From: Epiperipatus broadwayi
Taxonomy: Eukaryota; Onychophora; Udeonychophora; Euonychophora; Peripatidae
Direction of reading: 5' to 3'
Assembly: GCA_028023455.1 (NCBI GenBank)
Contig: JAQFVV010000143.1
Span: 2,332,001 to 2,396,000 of the forward strand
DNA: 64,000 bases
Under the pieces are notes generated by a model. It was not told the origin of the DNA, did no database searches, and saw only the letters and a list, made by a program, of their open reading frames with translations. This document shows, piece after piece, positions 45,411 to 55,196 of this stretch. Positions within the stretch are counted from its first letter, which is position 1, and each line of letters opens with the position of its first letter. The position numbers were made by a program, and so were the translations under genes.

Positions 45411-45684
45411 ATTAAACAAGGTAAAACTCTCCATACAGTAGTGTCACCCTGTGCCAACCAGAGTAATCAATGGATGCCAGTAGGTTTGTGCATAAAATCC
45501 CTATCTACTCAGCCAATATCCCCAGACTAGTTTCTGGCTTATGGCTTTCGTTAGTGAGGAGCCTTGGATCTGAGGATGAGTAGACACTAGATAGGGATTT
45601 TATGCACAAGCCTTCTGGCATCCATTGATTACTCTGGTTGGCACAGGGTGGCACTACTGTATGGAGAGTTTTGCCTTGTTTAAT
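45411..45684. mobile_element. Foldback element with 96-base arms
   Basis: The arms 45411-45506 and 45589-45684 are near-perfect reverse complements, for example AGTAATCAATGGATGCCAG against the CTGGCATCCATTGATTACT side. The loop of 82 bases contains a hammerhead-like motif on the minus strand (45517-45562). No coding content was seen. It interrupts or abuts repeat copy C. Arm identity is high, so it is fairly young. Confidence 0.8.
45517..45562 (-). ncRNA. Hammerhead-ribozyme-like motif in the foldback loop
   Basis: Minus strand: CTCCTCA, CTAACGA, a weak stem II around GCCATAAGCC, AGAAAC, TAGTC, then TGGGGATA. Stem I can form from TCCTCA with TGGGGA (6 pairs, one G-U), and GTC precedes the cleavage position. 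The core reads CTAACGA where CTGANGA is expected, so it is probably inactive. It matches the motif in the tandem units at 61-63.6 kb. Confidence 0.4.
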
Positions 45685-46340
45685 AACAATTATGTGCTAG
45701 TATAAGAGATGGTGATCATGTGATGTTTAGTGGTTTAATACATAAAATTGTTATATATATTGAAGTGGACAATCTTAACCCAAGATTGAGCTTCATGGTT
45801 CTATCTACTAACCTATATTCAAACCCGATGTTCCATCCCGCTCCTCTATTTATATCTATATTTCATGTATATATGTGTCTGAGAATCGCGCCTAAAAATT
45901 ATAAATTTTCGCTTTTCAATATGTTTTTTTATTATTGTTTTATTTCTTCACATTAAAATACATAGGTGTGGTTCAGATGTATATATATATATTACAGGAG
46001 CTAACACACTAACCAAATATTAATTTGATAAATATTTTATTATACATCATTTATAAAAAAAAAAAAAAAATTTTAATTGTTTTTGTATATTTTGTCAAAT
46101 CCAAGATGACAGATGCAACCGTTAATTGTTCAAAAATAATAAAAGGGCTGGAAATATAATATTGTTTTAATCTTGGGAAGGTATTTTTAATTAAAGTTTT
46201 ACTGAAAATAATTTTTTTTGTTATAAACATTTTTGTCAAATCTATTTCCAATCTAGAAATTAGATTTGAATATATTTTTGGAACCTTATCTAACGATTGC
46301 ATCTCCAAGAACAATGGACAAAGAAATGTAAGATTTTGTT
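45685..46340. other. AT-rich spacer
   Basis: Contains a TA repeat near 45981 and an A-run near 46056. The plus frame 45720-45956 and the minus frame 46051-46314 show no domain. Confidence 0.45.
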
Positions 46341-46344
46341 AGAT

Positions 46345-46740
46345 TGGATATTAGATTTTGGGCTAGAAATAAGAAATTAAAAGCATTCTACTGAGCGGGA
46401 TATAAAATGGGCTGATTTAATCACCAAGAGTTAGCTACTATTGAGAGAACTGTGCAGTTAACAGAATCCACGCTGGTTTGAAATTTAAAAATGATTGAGG
46501 AGAAAGCCCACCATCTTTCCGACTCGGGAGTTCATCTTCCGCTGCCATACCATCCTGTTGCCTAAGAATGAAGTAAAAGCCTGACCGGAGAACTTTGGAA
46601 TGCTGATCAGAAGCTTGCCGTTATCCTAAGAAATCGCAGGGATCCTTGAACCACCATGCACAAGCCAGACTTTGAAAATGGACTCTTAAAATGGTGCAAG
46701 GTAAATTATTTCCAAGCCACCATTTGAAAGTAAATCTAGT
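46345..46740 (+). pseudogene. Possible BEL/Pao-type pol fragment
   Basis: This stretch is clearly richer in G+C. One frame reads IEEKAHHLSDSGVHLPLPYH, a stop, then TGELWNADQKLAVILRNRRD, a stop and MHKPDFENGLLKWCK. The order (xSxxHxxLPLPY, a short gap, a basic helix xLxxILRxRRDP, then xxFxxGxxK) resembles the segment before RT in Pao-type polyproteins. The match is from memory and partial. A donor-like AAGGTAAAT follows, so an unrelated non-coding exon is also possible. Confidence 0.25.
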
Positions 46741-47640
46741 CTAAATAATCTCAAACCCTATTATCAAGATTTCTCCTAATGTATTATTAACTTTGCATCT
46801 TTCTAAAATGTAAATTGCTCTCAAAGCATTTTTATAAATCTAATTCTCTCTCATATGCTCTAACTTTCTTTAATTTTGGTGCAGTCATTTATTTATATGT
46901 ATTTATTATTTGATTTTATATCTTGGTTTTGTTTATCATTAATATGCCAATCTAAAACAACCTGGTGATCTTAATTTCTAAAATCTCTTTTTTTTTCTTC
47001 TTTTAAGTAAACCTCCATGGATTAAGGTCATTAACATCCCCTCAGAACATAATGCATTTTTAATTAATACGCTTGCCAGATTGTTTTTCATGAGTTAACA
47101 TTTTATTTGGGATTTTAGTATAAAATTTGTTATTTGTTTAATTCCAAATAGAATGAAGTAATTCTAAGTGGGTCACTCAAGCTAATTAACACTTTGAAAT
47201 CTTTTAAAATGTTTATTTAAATTCTGAAAGGGTGACATATTAGTTGTTTTCTATACAACTGCTAGTTTCTTTTATTTTTCATACTCTTAAAATCTCAAGT
47301 ATTTAAATATTCTAGTTATTATCAAAATCCACGAAGGTGGGATTGAATTATTTTAAATAGCAGAAAAAGGAGGGGGTCAAATCTTAACGGATATTTTAGT
47401 AAATGAAATCTTCTATATATATATATTATAGTGGCATAGCGTATTATTTGTATAAATTATAGCATTAAAACAAGGGGTCATTTATTTTAGAGCAGTAAAT
47501 CCTATTCCATGTCGTTAGTGACATTTATCCATACTGCATTACTGACATTTGGCTCATCTTCATGAATTTATAAATGTGCTTCGAATCTGAGGGTTGCGAC
47601 AGGATCGAACCAATGGATTTCTCTTTATGTTCTGTCCCAT
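46741..47640. other. AT-rich spacer
   Basis: Nothing recognised. A small TA repeat lies near 47414-47426. Confidence 0.45.
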
Positions 47641-47673
47641 GGATAGTTGAGCTTCCCAGGACCACCTTTTTCG

Positions 47674-47712
47674 TATAAAAAGGCCTCTGCACATTGGTGA
47701 TTCCAGTACGCC
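47674..47712 (+). promoter_or_regulatory. Core-promoter-like TATA plus initiator, possibly a solo LTR
   Basis: TATAAAAA at 47674-47681 is followed 31 bases later by an initiator-like TTCCAGTAC (A at 47705). An AATAAAG occurs near 48010. TATA, initiator and AATAAA within about 340 bases is the layout of an LTR, but no partner LTR or clear TG...CA ends were found. Confidence 0.3.
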
Positions 47713-48059
47713 TGGCACACACTATGTGAAGCACTGCCCTAAGAAGGGGATTTTAGATTTCATTTTTCGTCCAGAAGTACAATCTTATATTGATTTCTTC
47801 GCCATTATGTCAGTACTGCCACTTATTATTATTATTTCTTTTGCTTCATTACCTGATTTTAATGTTATAATATTACAATTGCGTTCTGCTCAAATATATA
47901 CATAAATTCCGAATACCACTAGCTTATTAATTAATAATGTTATTTCAGTCTTATACAATCCCACTGTCGTAATCTATTATGCTGTATTTAAGAGTATATG
48001 CCTTGGAGAAATAAAGCGTTCTTCTTATCAGTGCTAATTAAAAGAATTTTTAAGAAAGT

Positions 48060-48774
48060 TTGTTAAATAATCAAATATAATTGTCAAATGTATTTTATTC
48101 ATTTTCACGACTGCAATGGTGTGAAAATAGCTTTTCTTATATATGCAATGAATTCTGGAATGCTGCCCGAAATAATGTTAGTGACCGTGTTTCAGAACCG
48201 TAAACCAAAGCATTAATAGCAATATTATGTAATCTTCTTAATAAATGATTGACATCTTAATACCGTACTCGCCAAAGATGTGTGTTAATGTATATATACT
48301 ATTTATTTAATAAAAGAACATATGAGAATTGTCAGTGTGAATCCAAATATGTAATTATCTACCATTTGATAGACCATTCATTCACGCACACATTAATGTA
48401 TTTAATTAATTCATTATACTAAACTATTTTTTTTATTGTCTAAACTTATTTGAGTCATTCGAATTCCCTTTTCTCCACTTCCACATGTACAACCATGCGT
48501 ATACTTATTGTAGTTAAGTTATAATGTAGTTAATATTAAGTCTCATTGTCTTCTCCACTCTGCTAGTGGGCCAACTTTAGAATAAATTCTCGTGTGCCAT
48601 CATTATATATTATTCATTAGGTGTTTGATCTGGGGCTTAGGGAATGGGTTCGAATTCAGGTTGATCCCTGAACTAAATCTCTGGCTTGATTGAGTTTGAA
48701 ATACATTTTTTGAGTTCAGCTCATGTTAGATGGATCAACATGTTTTGACCGGTACACATATATATATATCACAT
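48060..48774. other. AT-rich spacer
   Basis: One B-box-like GGTTCGAATTC near 48648 has no A-box in front of it. Otherwise nothing was recognised. Confidence 0.4.
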
Positions 48775-49640
48775 GAAATGATTCAAATTAGCTTGTACAT
48801 GCTTCAAGTCATACTCAATTGAATATTACTCTTTTAGTACATTCAGTCTACTACTAATAAATCATGCTTTTTTTTATTTTCGTTTATTATCATCCTATTC
48901 ACTACAAATCATTTTTATATTAAAAATAAGATCACAAACTTTTTCATGATTCAAAAATACAGATGACATCAAAGGGAATCTTTTTTTTTGATTCTGTTAT
49001 ACAGCTTCATATATGCTCTACTGTCATATTAATATTTACTTTTGATTTTCCATAATAAACATATGTATGGATTCTTGGCATTTAGCAATGTGTACAATTT
49101 GTAGACATTTTTTAATGATCAATTCTATTCTCACTATTATTTATTAATTGATTCAAAGTGGCAGAAAAAGTAAAAATAACATTATATTCCTTTTCACATA
49201 CTCCTTTAATTATTATTGTTATCAAAGATATATATGGAAAGGTCATTCAAAGTTTCTTTTCCAGTTGAAATAATTGAGAGAGTGCAAATCTCTCAAGCGC
49301 TTATCACTACAACCAGCCAATCAAATCTTAAGCACTGGGACAGAGAATTTAATAAGAAAAGAGCTGTTCCACTCTCTTCTTTACTTGTCTTGTATTTTTA
49401 TTATTACTATTCTTCTGCGCAACATTAAATCTTTTAGTATCATTAAATATGTTTACTATATTCATATGCTATTAGATCTACATATTATTAATATTATTAT
49501 TTTTATTAATATCAAATTTAACATATTACATCCTGCATACTTGTAATCAGAATACATATATGACTTGAGGTTGACAGATCATCTAACCTCTATGAACTTT
49601 ACTTTCATAGATGTTTACTTAATAAATCAGGTATTTAATG
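48775..49640. repeat. Dispersed repeat family, copy B
   Basis: Homologous to copy A (38640-39750) in block order. It has an extra segment of about 100 bases near 49275-49375 (GTGCAAATCTCTCAAGCGCT and following), absent from copies A and D, that looks like a later insertion. The two overlapping frames there have no known domain. Confidence 0.6.
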
Positions 49641-49684
49641 CATTTATTATTGTCTTGCTCTATTATTCATTTTAAGCGAGGATC

Positions 49685-50185
49685 ATTGGGCAATATTATT
49701 TATTATTACATTGTACAGTGTGCAAATGAAATACATCATTGACATACCTAATAAACATAATGTTTTATTATTGATCACTGGTTTCACTACTTTCTCTGTA
49801 ATATTATTATTTGTTAAATGATAAATTATTCCACTAACTACAACTCATATTGTTCAAACCTGCTCTATCATATAATATCAATCATTAAATAAATACTTGA
49901 TACGCTTCATTTATTCAGTTAAGGACATCTATAATAATAATAAAAAAATTATTGTTAACTTCATTTGCTTCTAACAATTGCTGAAAAATTTTTATAAACT
50001 CAGATTTACTGAACTGGTTATTAACACCACCATACTATGGTTATTATTGATATGAGCTTCTTTTAAAATTTCAACATTTTTATACAATTGATTTAATGGT
50101 AAATTTTCCAAATCCTAATGCTTTATGCCACTATTTGAAATCATTTTTGTAGACTCTCCAAAGTTTATCATTAATCTCAAAGGAT
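49685..50185 (-). pseudogene. Penelope-like RT remnant, minus strand
   Basis: Minus-strand fragments include GIIYHLTNNNITEKVVKPVI, then NNKTLCLLGMSMMYFICTLY. They align with the plus-strand copy at 50841-51100 (KIMKPKINKKILPCF, MYVDIFICTPYNVI). The shared MY-VD-x-FICTPYNVI-like block corresponds to the YVDD catalytic motif of Penelope-type RT, preceded by the GTAMGSPLSP-type block (here VVSGIIYHL). It is strongly decayed. Confidence 0.45.
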
Positions 50186-50489
50186 AGTTTTCGTAATGCA
50201 ATTTGCAAATATATGGTGATATTTTTACAAAATTTCTTTTACAAATTATTATCTTTCATAGTTTTCATATTATTCTGTAAATTTTAATCTATTAAGTTGC
50301 ATTTAATTTTTTTCATTTATAAGGGTTCTGATCTAACAATACAAATCTGTTTCCTTTATTTTCTTTCAGTCAATTAATTTTTTCTTATCTTAGAATCAAA
50401 TAACTTGACTGATTAAAATTCTCAGATGTTAACAATTTAATATGAAAAGGATTAAAATAATTTCGTAAGAGAAATTTTTATAAAATATA

Positions 50490-51125
50490 AAGGATGGGTT
50501 TTTATGAAGAAACATATTTGAATATGTATTCAACTGGAATAATCCTAGCATTTATTTTTGCACTTACCAAGTTGCAGAAAGACAATTATCCTTTGAAATT
50601 AATGACAGACATTGGACATATCATTTCGGAGGAGCTACAAAAATAGTTTCAAAGTGATTGCAAGAAGAATTAAGATTAGGGAAGTTTGCTAAAATGTCAT
50701 ATGAATGCTCTATTTTTTTTTTAAAATTTCATTTTACTGATAGCTATAGAATGGTGTAATTAGCTGTTAATAAATTATATGGTTTGAAGATTAGGATAGA
50801 TGTATAACAAGTATTCATCGATTGTTAAATTAAAAAAGAGTTGACAAAAAAAGAATTCATTATAGATATTCTTAAATGGATAAACCAGCATATTATAGAA
50901 TTATTTAATGATCAATACTATAAAAATAGAGAATGCATAACCAATGGGATTGTGATTAGTGGAATAATTTGTAGTTTAACAATAAATACTATTAAAGAGA
51001 AAATAATGAAGCCAAAGATCAATAAAAAAATACTACCATGTTTTTGATGTATGTAGATATTTTCATTTGCACTCCATATAATGTAATAAATATATTGTAC
51101 AAATTCAACGGTGATTTTCACTTTT
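50490..51125 (+). pseudogene. Penelope-like RT remnant, plus strand
   Basis: An open stretch (50841-51047) reads KKEFIIDILKWINQHIIELF, then NRECITNGIVISGIICSLTI, KIMKPKINKKILPCF and a stop. The frame continues CMYVDIFICTPYNVINILYK. NGIVISG-I-CSL fits the (G)xAMGxPxSxxLA block and MYVDIF the YVDD block, with one Asp lost. It lies head to head with the copy at 49685-50185, about 300 bases away. The family call rests on motif order only. Confidence 0.5.
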
Positions 51126-51240
51126 TATTTTTATTGTTGTCAAAGGTATATATGGAATGACCATCAAAACTTCTACATGAATATTTTACTTTGGCCATCA
51201 TTAAATCTTTTAATACGCTTAAATAAAATATTTAGAAGAA
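51126..51240. repeat. Dispersed repeat family, copy D (partial)
   Basis: ATTGTTGTCAAAGGTATATA and CATCATTAAATCTTTTAATA correspond to 49215-49440 of copy B, without the extra insert found there. Confidence 0.5.
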
Positions 51241-51264
51241 ATACAATATTAATTTTACCCCACT

Positions 51265-53253
51265 AGGACAGCCACGTCAATACGCACACACAGTGTAGAT
51301 ATAATGCGGTGCTTTTCCAGTTGTTCTGGTTAATTTCAATTTTGTCTTTGCAACAATAAATTTCCAACTTTAGTGAAACCATGAACCCTCCAAAAAAAAC
51401 ATAAAATCAGTGATGAATGTCATGTATTTAATGAAAAATGGACAAACAAATATTTCCTTAGTAATACAGGGAATAAAGCAGTGTGTTTATTGTGTCATGA
51501 AATGATAGCCATATTTAAGGAATACAATCTGAAACGACGCCACGAAACAAAACATAGCGAAACTGGCTGCAAACTTTCCAAGGAAGAATGCAAAATAAAA
51601 GCTACAGAGTGTGTGAAACAGCTGAAAAAGCAACAAACAATATTTACAAAGCAATCAACAATTCAAAATAGTGCTACAGAAGCAAGTTTCATGATAGCCC
51701 ACAATTTTGCTAAACACAACAAGCCTTTCTCAGATGGTGAGTTTATTAAGCAGTGTATGGCAGAATGTGCAAGTGTATTGTGTCCTGGTGTGAGAAGCAA
51801 GTGTGAAAGCATTTCATTGTCAAGGAGAACTATTGTGTGACGCATTGACTCAATTAGTGACACACTTACAGAACAGCTGAAGACTGTGAGCAAAGATTTT
51901 ATTTGGTTTTCTTTGGCACTGTATGAGAGCACAGATAATGAAGACACTGCATAATTATCCATCTTTATCTGTAGAATTAATGAAAATTTTGTAACCACAG
52001 AGGAATTACTTGGCCTAGAATCAGTAAAAAATAGAACTACTGGTCAGGAAATGCTTGAGTGTGCTGTGAACTGTGTGGAGAAAAGTGACTTGTCCTGAAA
52101 CAAAATGGCAAGCATTACATCAGATGGGGCCAGAGCTTTCAGTGGAAAAAATATATGTATGGTTAAGCCTTTAAAAAACAAGTTACAAGCACAAGACACA
52201 GACCGTGATATCTTGTCTTTTTATTGCATTTTGCATCAGAAGAGCCTTTGTAAAGCTGCACCAGACTTAAAGCATGTGGTAGATCCTATTGTTAGTGTGG
52301 TGAACACAATCACTCCACCATCAACCGTTCAAATCTTTTCTTGAGGATGTGGAGGCAGAATATGAAAATGTAATTTACCACAACAGTGTGAGGTGGTTGA
52401 GCTTGGGCAAATCCTCTTATTTCTAGACATGAAGGAGATATGATTTTATTACAAAAATAGGATGTGAGGAGTGAAAATATGAGAAGATATTTGCAACTGA
52501 TGTATTTGAGAAATTGAATGAACTGAATGTGACATTGCAGGGAAAGAGGTTGTTTGCACATGAAATGTGGAAGCATGTAAAATCATTCAAAGCAGGTGAT
52601 CATCAGCAGAGTTTGGAAGAAGAGGTCACAAGAAGATTTCAGGACTTTAAGAAAACTGAGCCTAAATTCAATTTGCTCTCTTATCCAATCACTGCTAATA
52701 TTGACACAGCACCCAAGAAGCTGCAGCTTGAACTTATTGACATGCAATCAGATCACATTGTGAAAGAAATGTTTAGTTGACTTTTACAAATTTCCATGTA
52801 TAAAGAAATTTGCTGGGAAAATGTTTTTTATATTTGGGTCTACATATATTTATGAGCAAAGTTTTTCTTGCTTGAAGATCAACAAGAGTAGATATAGATG
52901 ATCTTTGACAGACATTATCTTACAGGCTGTGATTAGAATCTCAATAAGCAATCTCACTCCTGATTTCAAAAAAATTGTAGAAAAGTGTGATAGGGTACAT
53001 TTGTCTCATTAAACTGATTCTAACATTCAATGTGCTTGCAGCTATAGATAATATGAAATTAGCATAATAAATAAATTGAATAAAACTGCCACTATTTTAT
53101 TTAATTTATAATTATTGATTTTTATGGTACAATTTATACCTTTTCTGAAATGCAAAATTGACTAATGAATGCAATCATTTTAAAAGGTGCGGCCCTACAC
53201 TAACCTCCGCTTCCACAAAGTGGCCCCCGAACCAAAACAACTGTCCACCCCTG
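51265..53253 (+). mobile_element. GTF2IRD2-like hAT transposon, nearly full length
   Basis: The right end, read on the minus strand, starts CAGGGGTGGACAGTTGTTTT at 53253, a standard hAT terminus. The left end is placed near 51265, where CACTAGGACAG gives a weak match. No convincing 8-base target duplication was found. The transposase is inside. Confidence 0.68.
51381..53012 (+). pseudogene. hAT transposase, GTF2IRD2-like, with stops and frameshifts
   Basis: The ATG at 51381 gives MNPPKKT. After a one-base shift at the A-run near 51393-51400 comes KISDECHVFNEKWTNKYFLS, then NKAVCLLCHEMIAIFKEYNL with KRRHETKH, a complete C-C-H-H BED-type zinc finger. The domain continues CVKQLKKQQTIFTKQSTIQN, SFMIAHNFAKHNKPFSDGEF and SLSRRTIV, which runs into a stop at 51838. 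Later blocks are TSDGARAFSGKN (catalytic Asp), SFYCILHQKSLCKAAPDLKH (His/Cys block) and, near 52840, a C-terminal FIFGSTYIYEQSFS-like stretch, ending VHLSH and a stop at 53010. At least three stops and two frameshifts are present. It is less decayed than the other two hATs. Confidence 0.82.
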
Positions 53254-53849
53254 ACTTGGGGCAATTTTTAAACTTCTAAAAAAAAATATTGTCATTCTTC
53301 ATGAAGAAAACATTCAAGTTATCTAAAAAATATTTCATTATTCAACCACTTTTCAAAAATATAAGATGATTGGGAAGTCATAGTTAAGATGAAATTATCT
53401 TGTCTTTTGAGCTAAACGTTTAAGCTCCAATTCGTTCCAAATTTTCTTAATTCTCTGAGAACATTTTAGAATCAAATTTCATCAGGATGGAGATAATTTC
53501 CCTTAACATTAATGTAAAAAAGTTTTTTGTTACGTAATATATCTAAATCTATTAAGCCTATGAATTTTTACTTATATCTTTTCTAATTGTATAATAAAAT
53601 GCAGAAAGTATTGAATTCGTCCTCAATCTTCAAGAGCATCCAAATAATTGGTGAATAATGACCTTTATTTTTTCCATTACTCATACTAAGTTCACAAATT
53701 TGCCACTGCACATTTCATTGGTAAATTGTATAAACAACTTATGCAGGTTTCATAATTATGATATATCAGTGATTCACAGCTGTACCCATGTGTTGTGGCA
53801 ATGTCCTGCTTAATGCATTCATTATTGTTGTTGCATGTTTTGTGTGCTG
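53254..53849. other. AT-rich spacer
   Basis: No feature recognised between the hAT and the mariner. Confidence 0.45.
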
Positions 53850-54345
53850 TCACGAGAATGTCAGAACCTTAAATTAAAGCATGAGTGCAAATAAAAACAG
53901 TTATGTTAGTCCAAATCTATGGGGATAAAATCATGAAGAAAATGGCAGTGTATAAATGGATGAAATATTTTTCTGAGTAAAAAAAAAAAAAAATCACAGA
54001 TGAAGAGGGGTTAGGGCAATCAGTGACAAGGAAAACTGATGAAACATGACAAACATTTGTCAAATTGTACATCAAAATCATTAACCGGCTGTGAGAAACA
54101 TATCAGTCCAAATAAATATCAATAGATAAAGAAATAGGAAAATCTTAACTGAAAATTTTGGCATGAGAAAGGTATGTGCAAAAATGATCTTGAAGAAATA
54201 AAGTGAGAGTTTTTGGTCAATAAACAAATAATTATATTGCAAGACCATTCCTACTCAATTGATCTGGCTCTCAATAATTTTGTTCTTTACCAAAAGATAA
54301 AATTTTTTTTAATAAGTTTCAGAGTACTTCTCAATAGACATACCT
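53850..54345 (+). pseudogene. Mariner transposase remnant, internally deleted
   Basis: The first helix-turn-helix region reads MKKMAVYKWMKYFSE, followed by GQSVTRKTDET. After breaks comes GKILTENFGMRKVCAKMILK, the highly conserved mariner motif (xILxExLxMRKVCAKxVP). The C-terminal part resumes with YSIDLALNNFVLYQKIK, matching the YSPDLAPxDFFLFPxLK segment that holds the last catalytic Asp. The region between, with the first two catalytic Asp residues, has been deleted. An A-run of 14 (53980) breaks the frame. Terminal repeats were not found. Confidence 0.78.
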
Positions 54346-55100
54346 CTATATTAATAGAATTTTCTTTCTCTAGATTTAGCCTCTAGAAGTTATTACATAG
54401 CTAAATATAATATTTTAATTAGATGATTATGCCCATTGTACCACAACAATACTTATTTTCACAAAATTATACATATTCATTACTATTCTACTTTTTTATA
54501 AATCATTTTTGCTTTTATTTCCAAGATGTTAATATACTGAAATTGTAGAATAAATAGCGTATCACAAGCAATTGTAACAATTTTAACATTATCATCATTA
54601 TCTGATCCAAAAAAAGATTAATTGAATTCTCAAATTTGCTTTTATATATCAAAAATGTATAAAACTTAACTCAAACAATGAAGCTCAAAATCTAAATTCT
54701 AAAATCTTATTCACTACATGGAATGATGGCTTCACTTCATTAATTGCAATAATTCACATTTTACTCTAAATCAATAAACTGATTTAAGACAAAAAAAAAA
54801 AAACAGTTGGAAGATAAATACATAAACACACACTCATCTTAAATCAGAAAATGTTTCTTTAATAAAATGATTTTTTTAAATAAATAAAAAAGTAATTTCT
54901 ATAGTAATAATAAAGAATAAAATATTCAACTTTATTACTTTATAAATAAATTTCTGCCTAAAAATTTAATAGTACAAAAAAATTTAATTGACTTTATGGT
55001 TATAACATATCAATTAAATTACACAGAAGTAGATGAAATCAAAAAATATAAAGATATTTATAAAGTTAATATATTAAAACTATATAAAAAAATTACTAAC
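54346..55100 (-). other. Presumed intron of the ZNRF-like gene, downstream side
   Basis: AT-rich sequence with no recognised element. On the minus strand it begins with the donor GTTAGTAAT at 55100. The next exon (RING finger) was not found in the window. Confidence 0.5.
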
Positions 55101-55196
55101 CATTGTAACTAATCCTTGGTTTAGTAAGACACATTACAAGATGGCACTCAATGTCTTCTGGTAGTACAAATTTAGAACATACTGGACATTTAATAC
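55101..55196 (-). CDS. Internal exon of a ZNRF1/ZNRF2-type E3 ubiquitin ligase
   Basis: The minus strand has a TTTTATTTTAG acceptor, a 96-base exon and a GTTAGT donor. Phase is 1 at both ends. The 31 complete codons read IKCPVCSKFVLPEDIECHLV, then MCLTKPRISYN. This is the C2HC-type zinc finger (CPVC...H...C) and the invariant MCLTKPR segment that lies just before the RING domain in ZNRF1/2. Those proteins are N-myristoylated, membrane-associated ubiquitin ligases of endosomes and lysosomes. The next exon should start with (E/D)DVL and carry RING. It must lie to the left, beyond what I can recognise. The myristoylated N-terminus would be to the right. There are no stops. ZNRF1 and ZNRF2 cannot be told apart from this exon. 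It is the only host coding exon I can support. Confidence 0.88.

Noticed and set aside
48640-48660. GGTTCGAATTC as part of a tRNA or SINE
   Set aside because: There is a B-box-like match only. No A-box at a suitable distance upstream and no cloverleaf.
51255-51275. CACTAGGACAG as the exact left terminus of the hAT at 51.3 kb
   Set aside because: It matches the right terminus only partly, and the adjoining 8 bases do not duplicate those after 53253. It is kept only as an approximate boundary.
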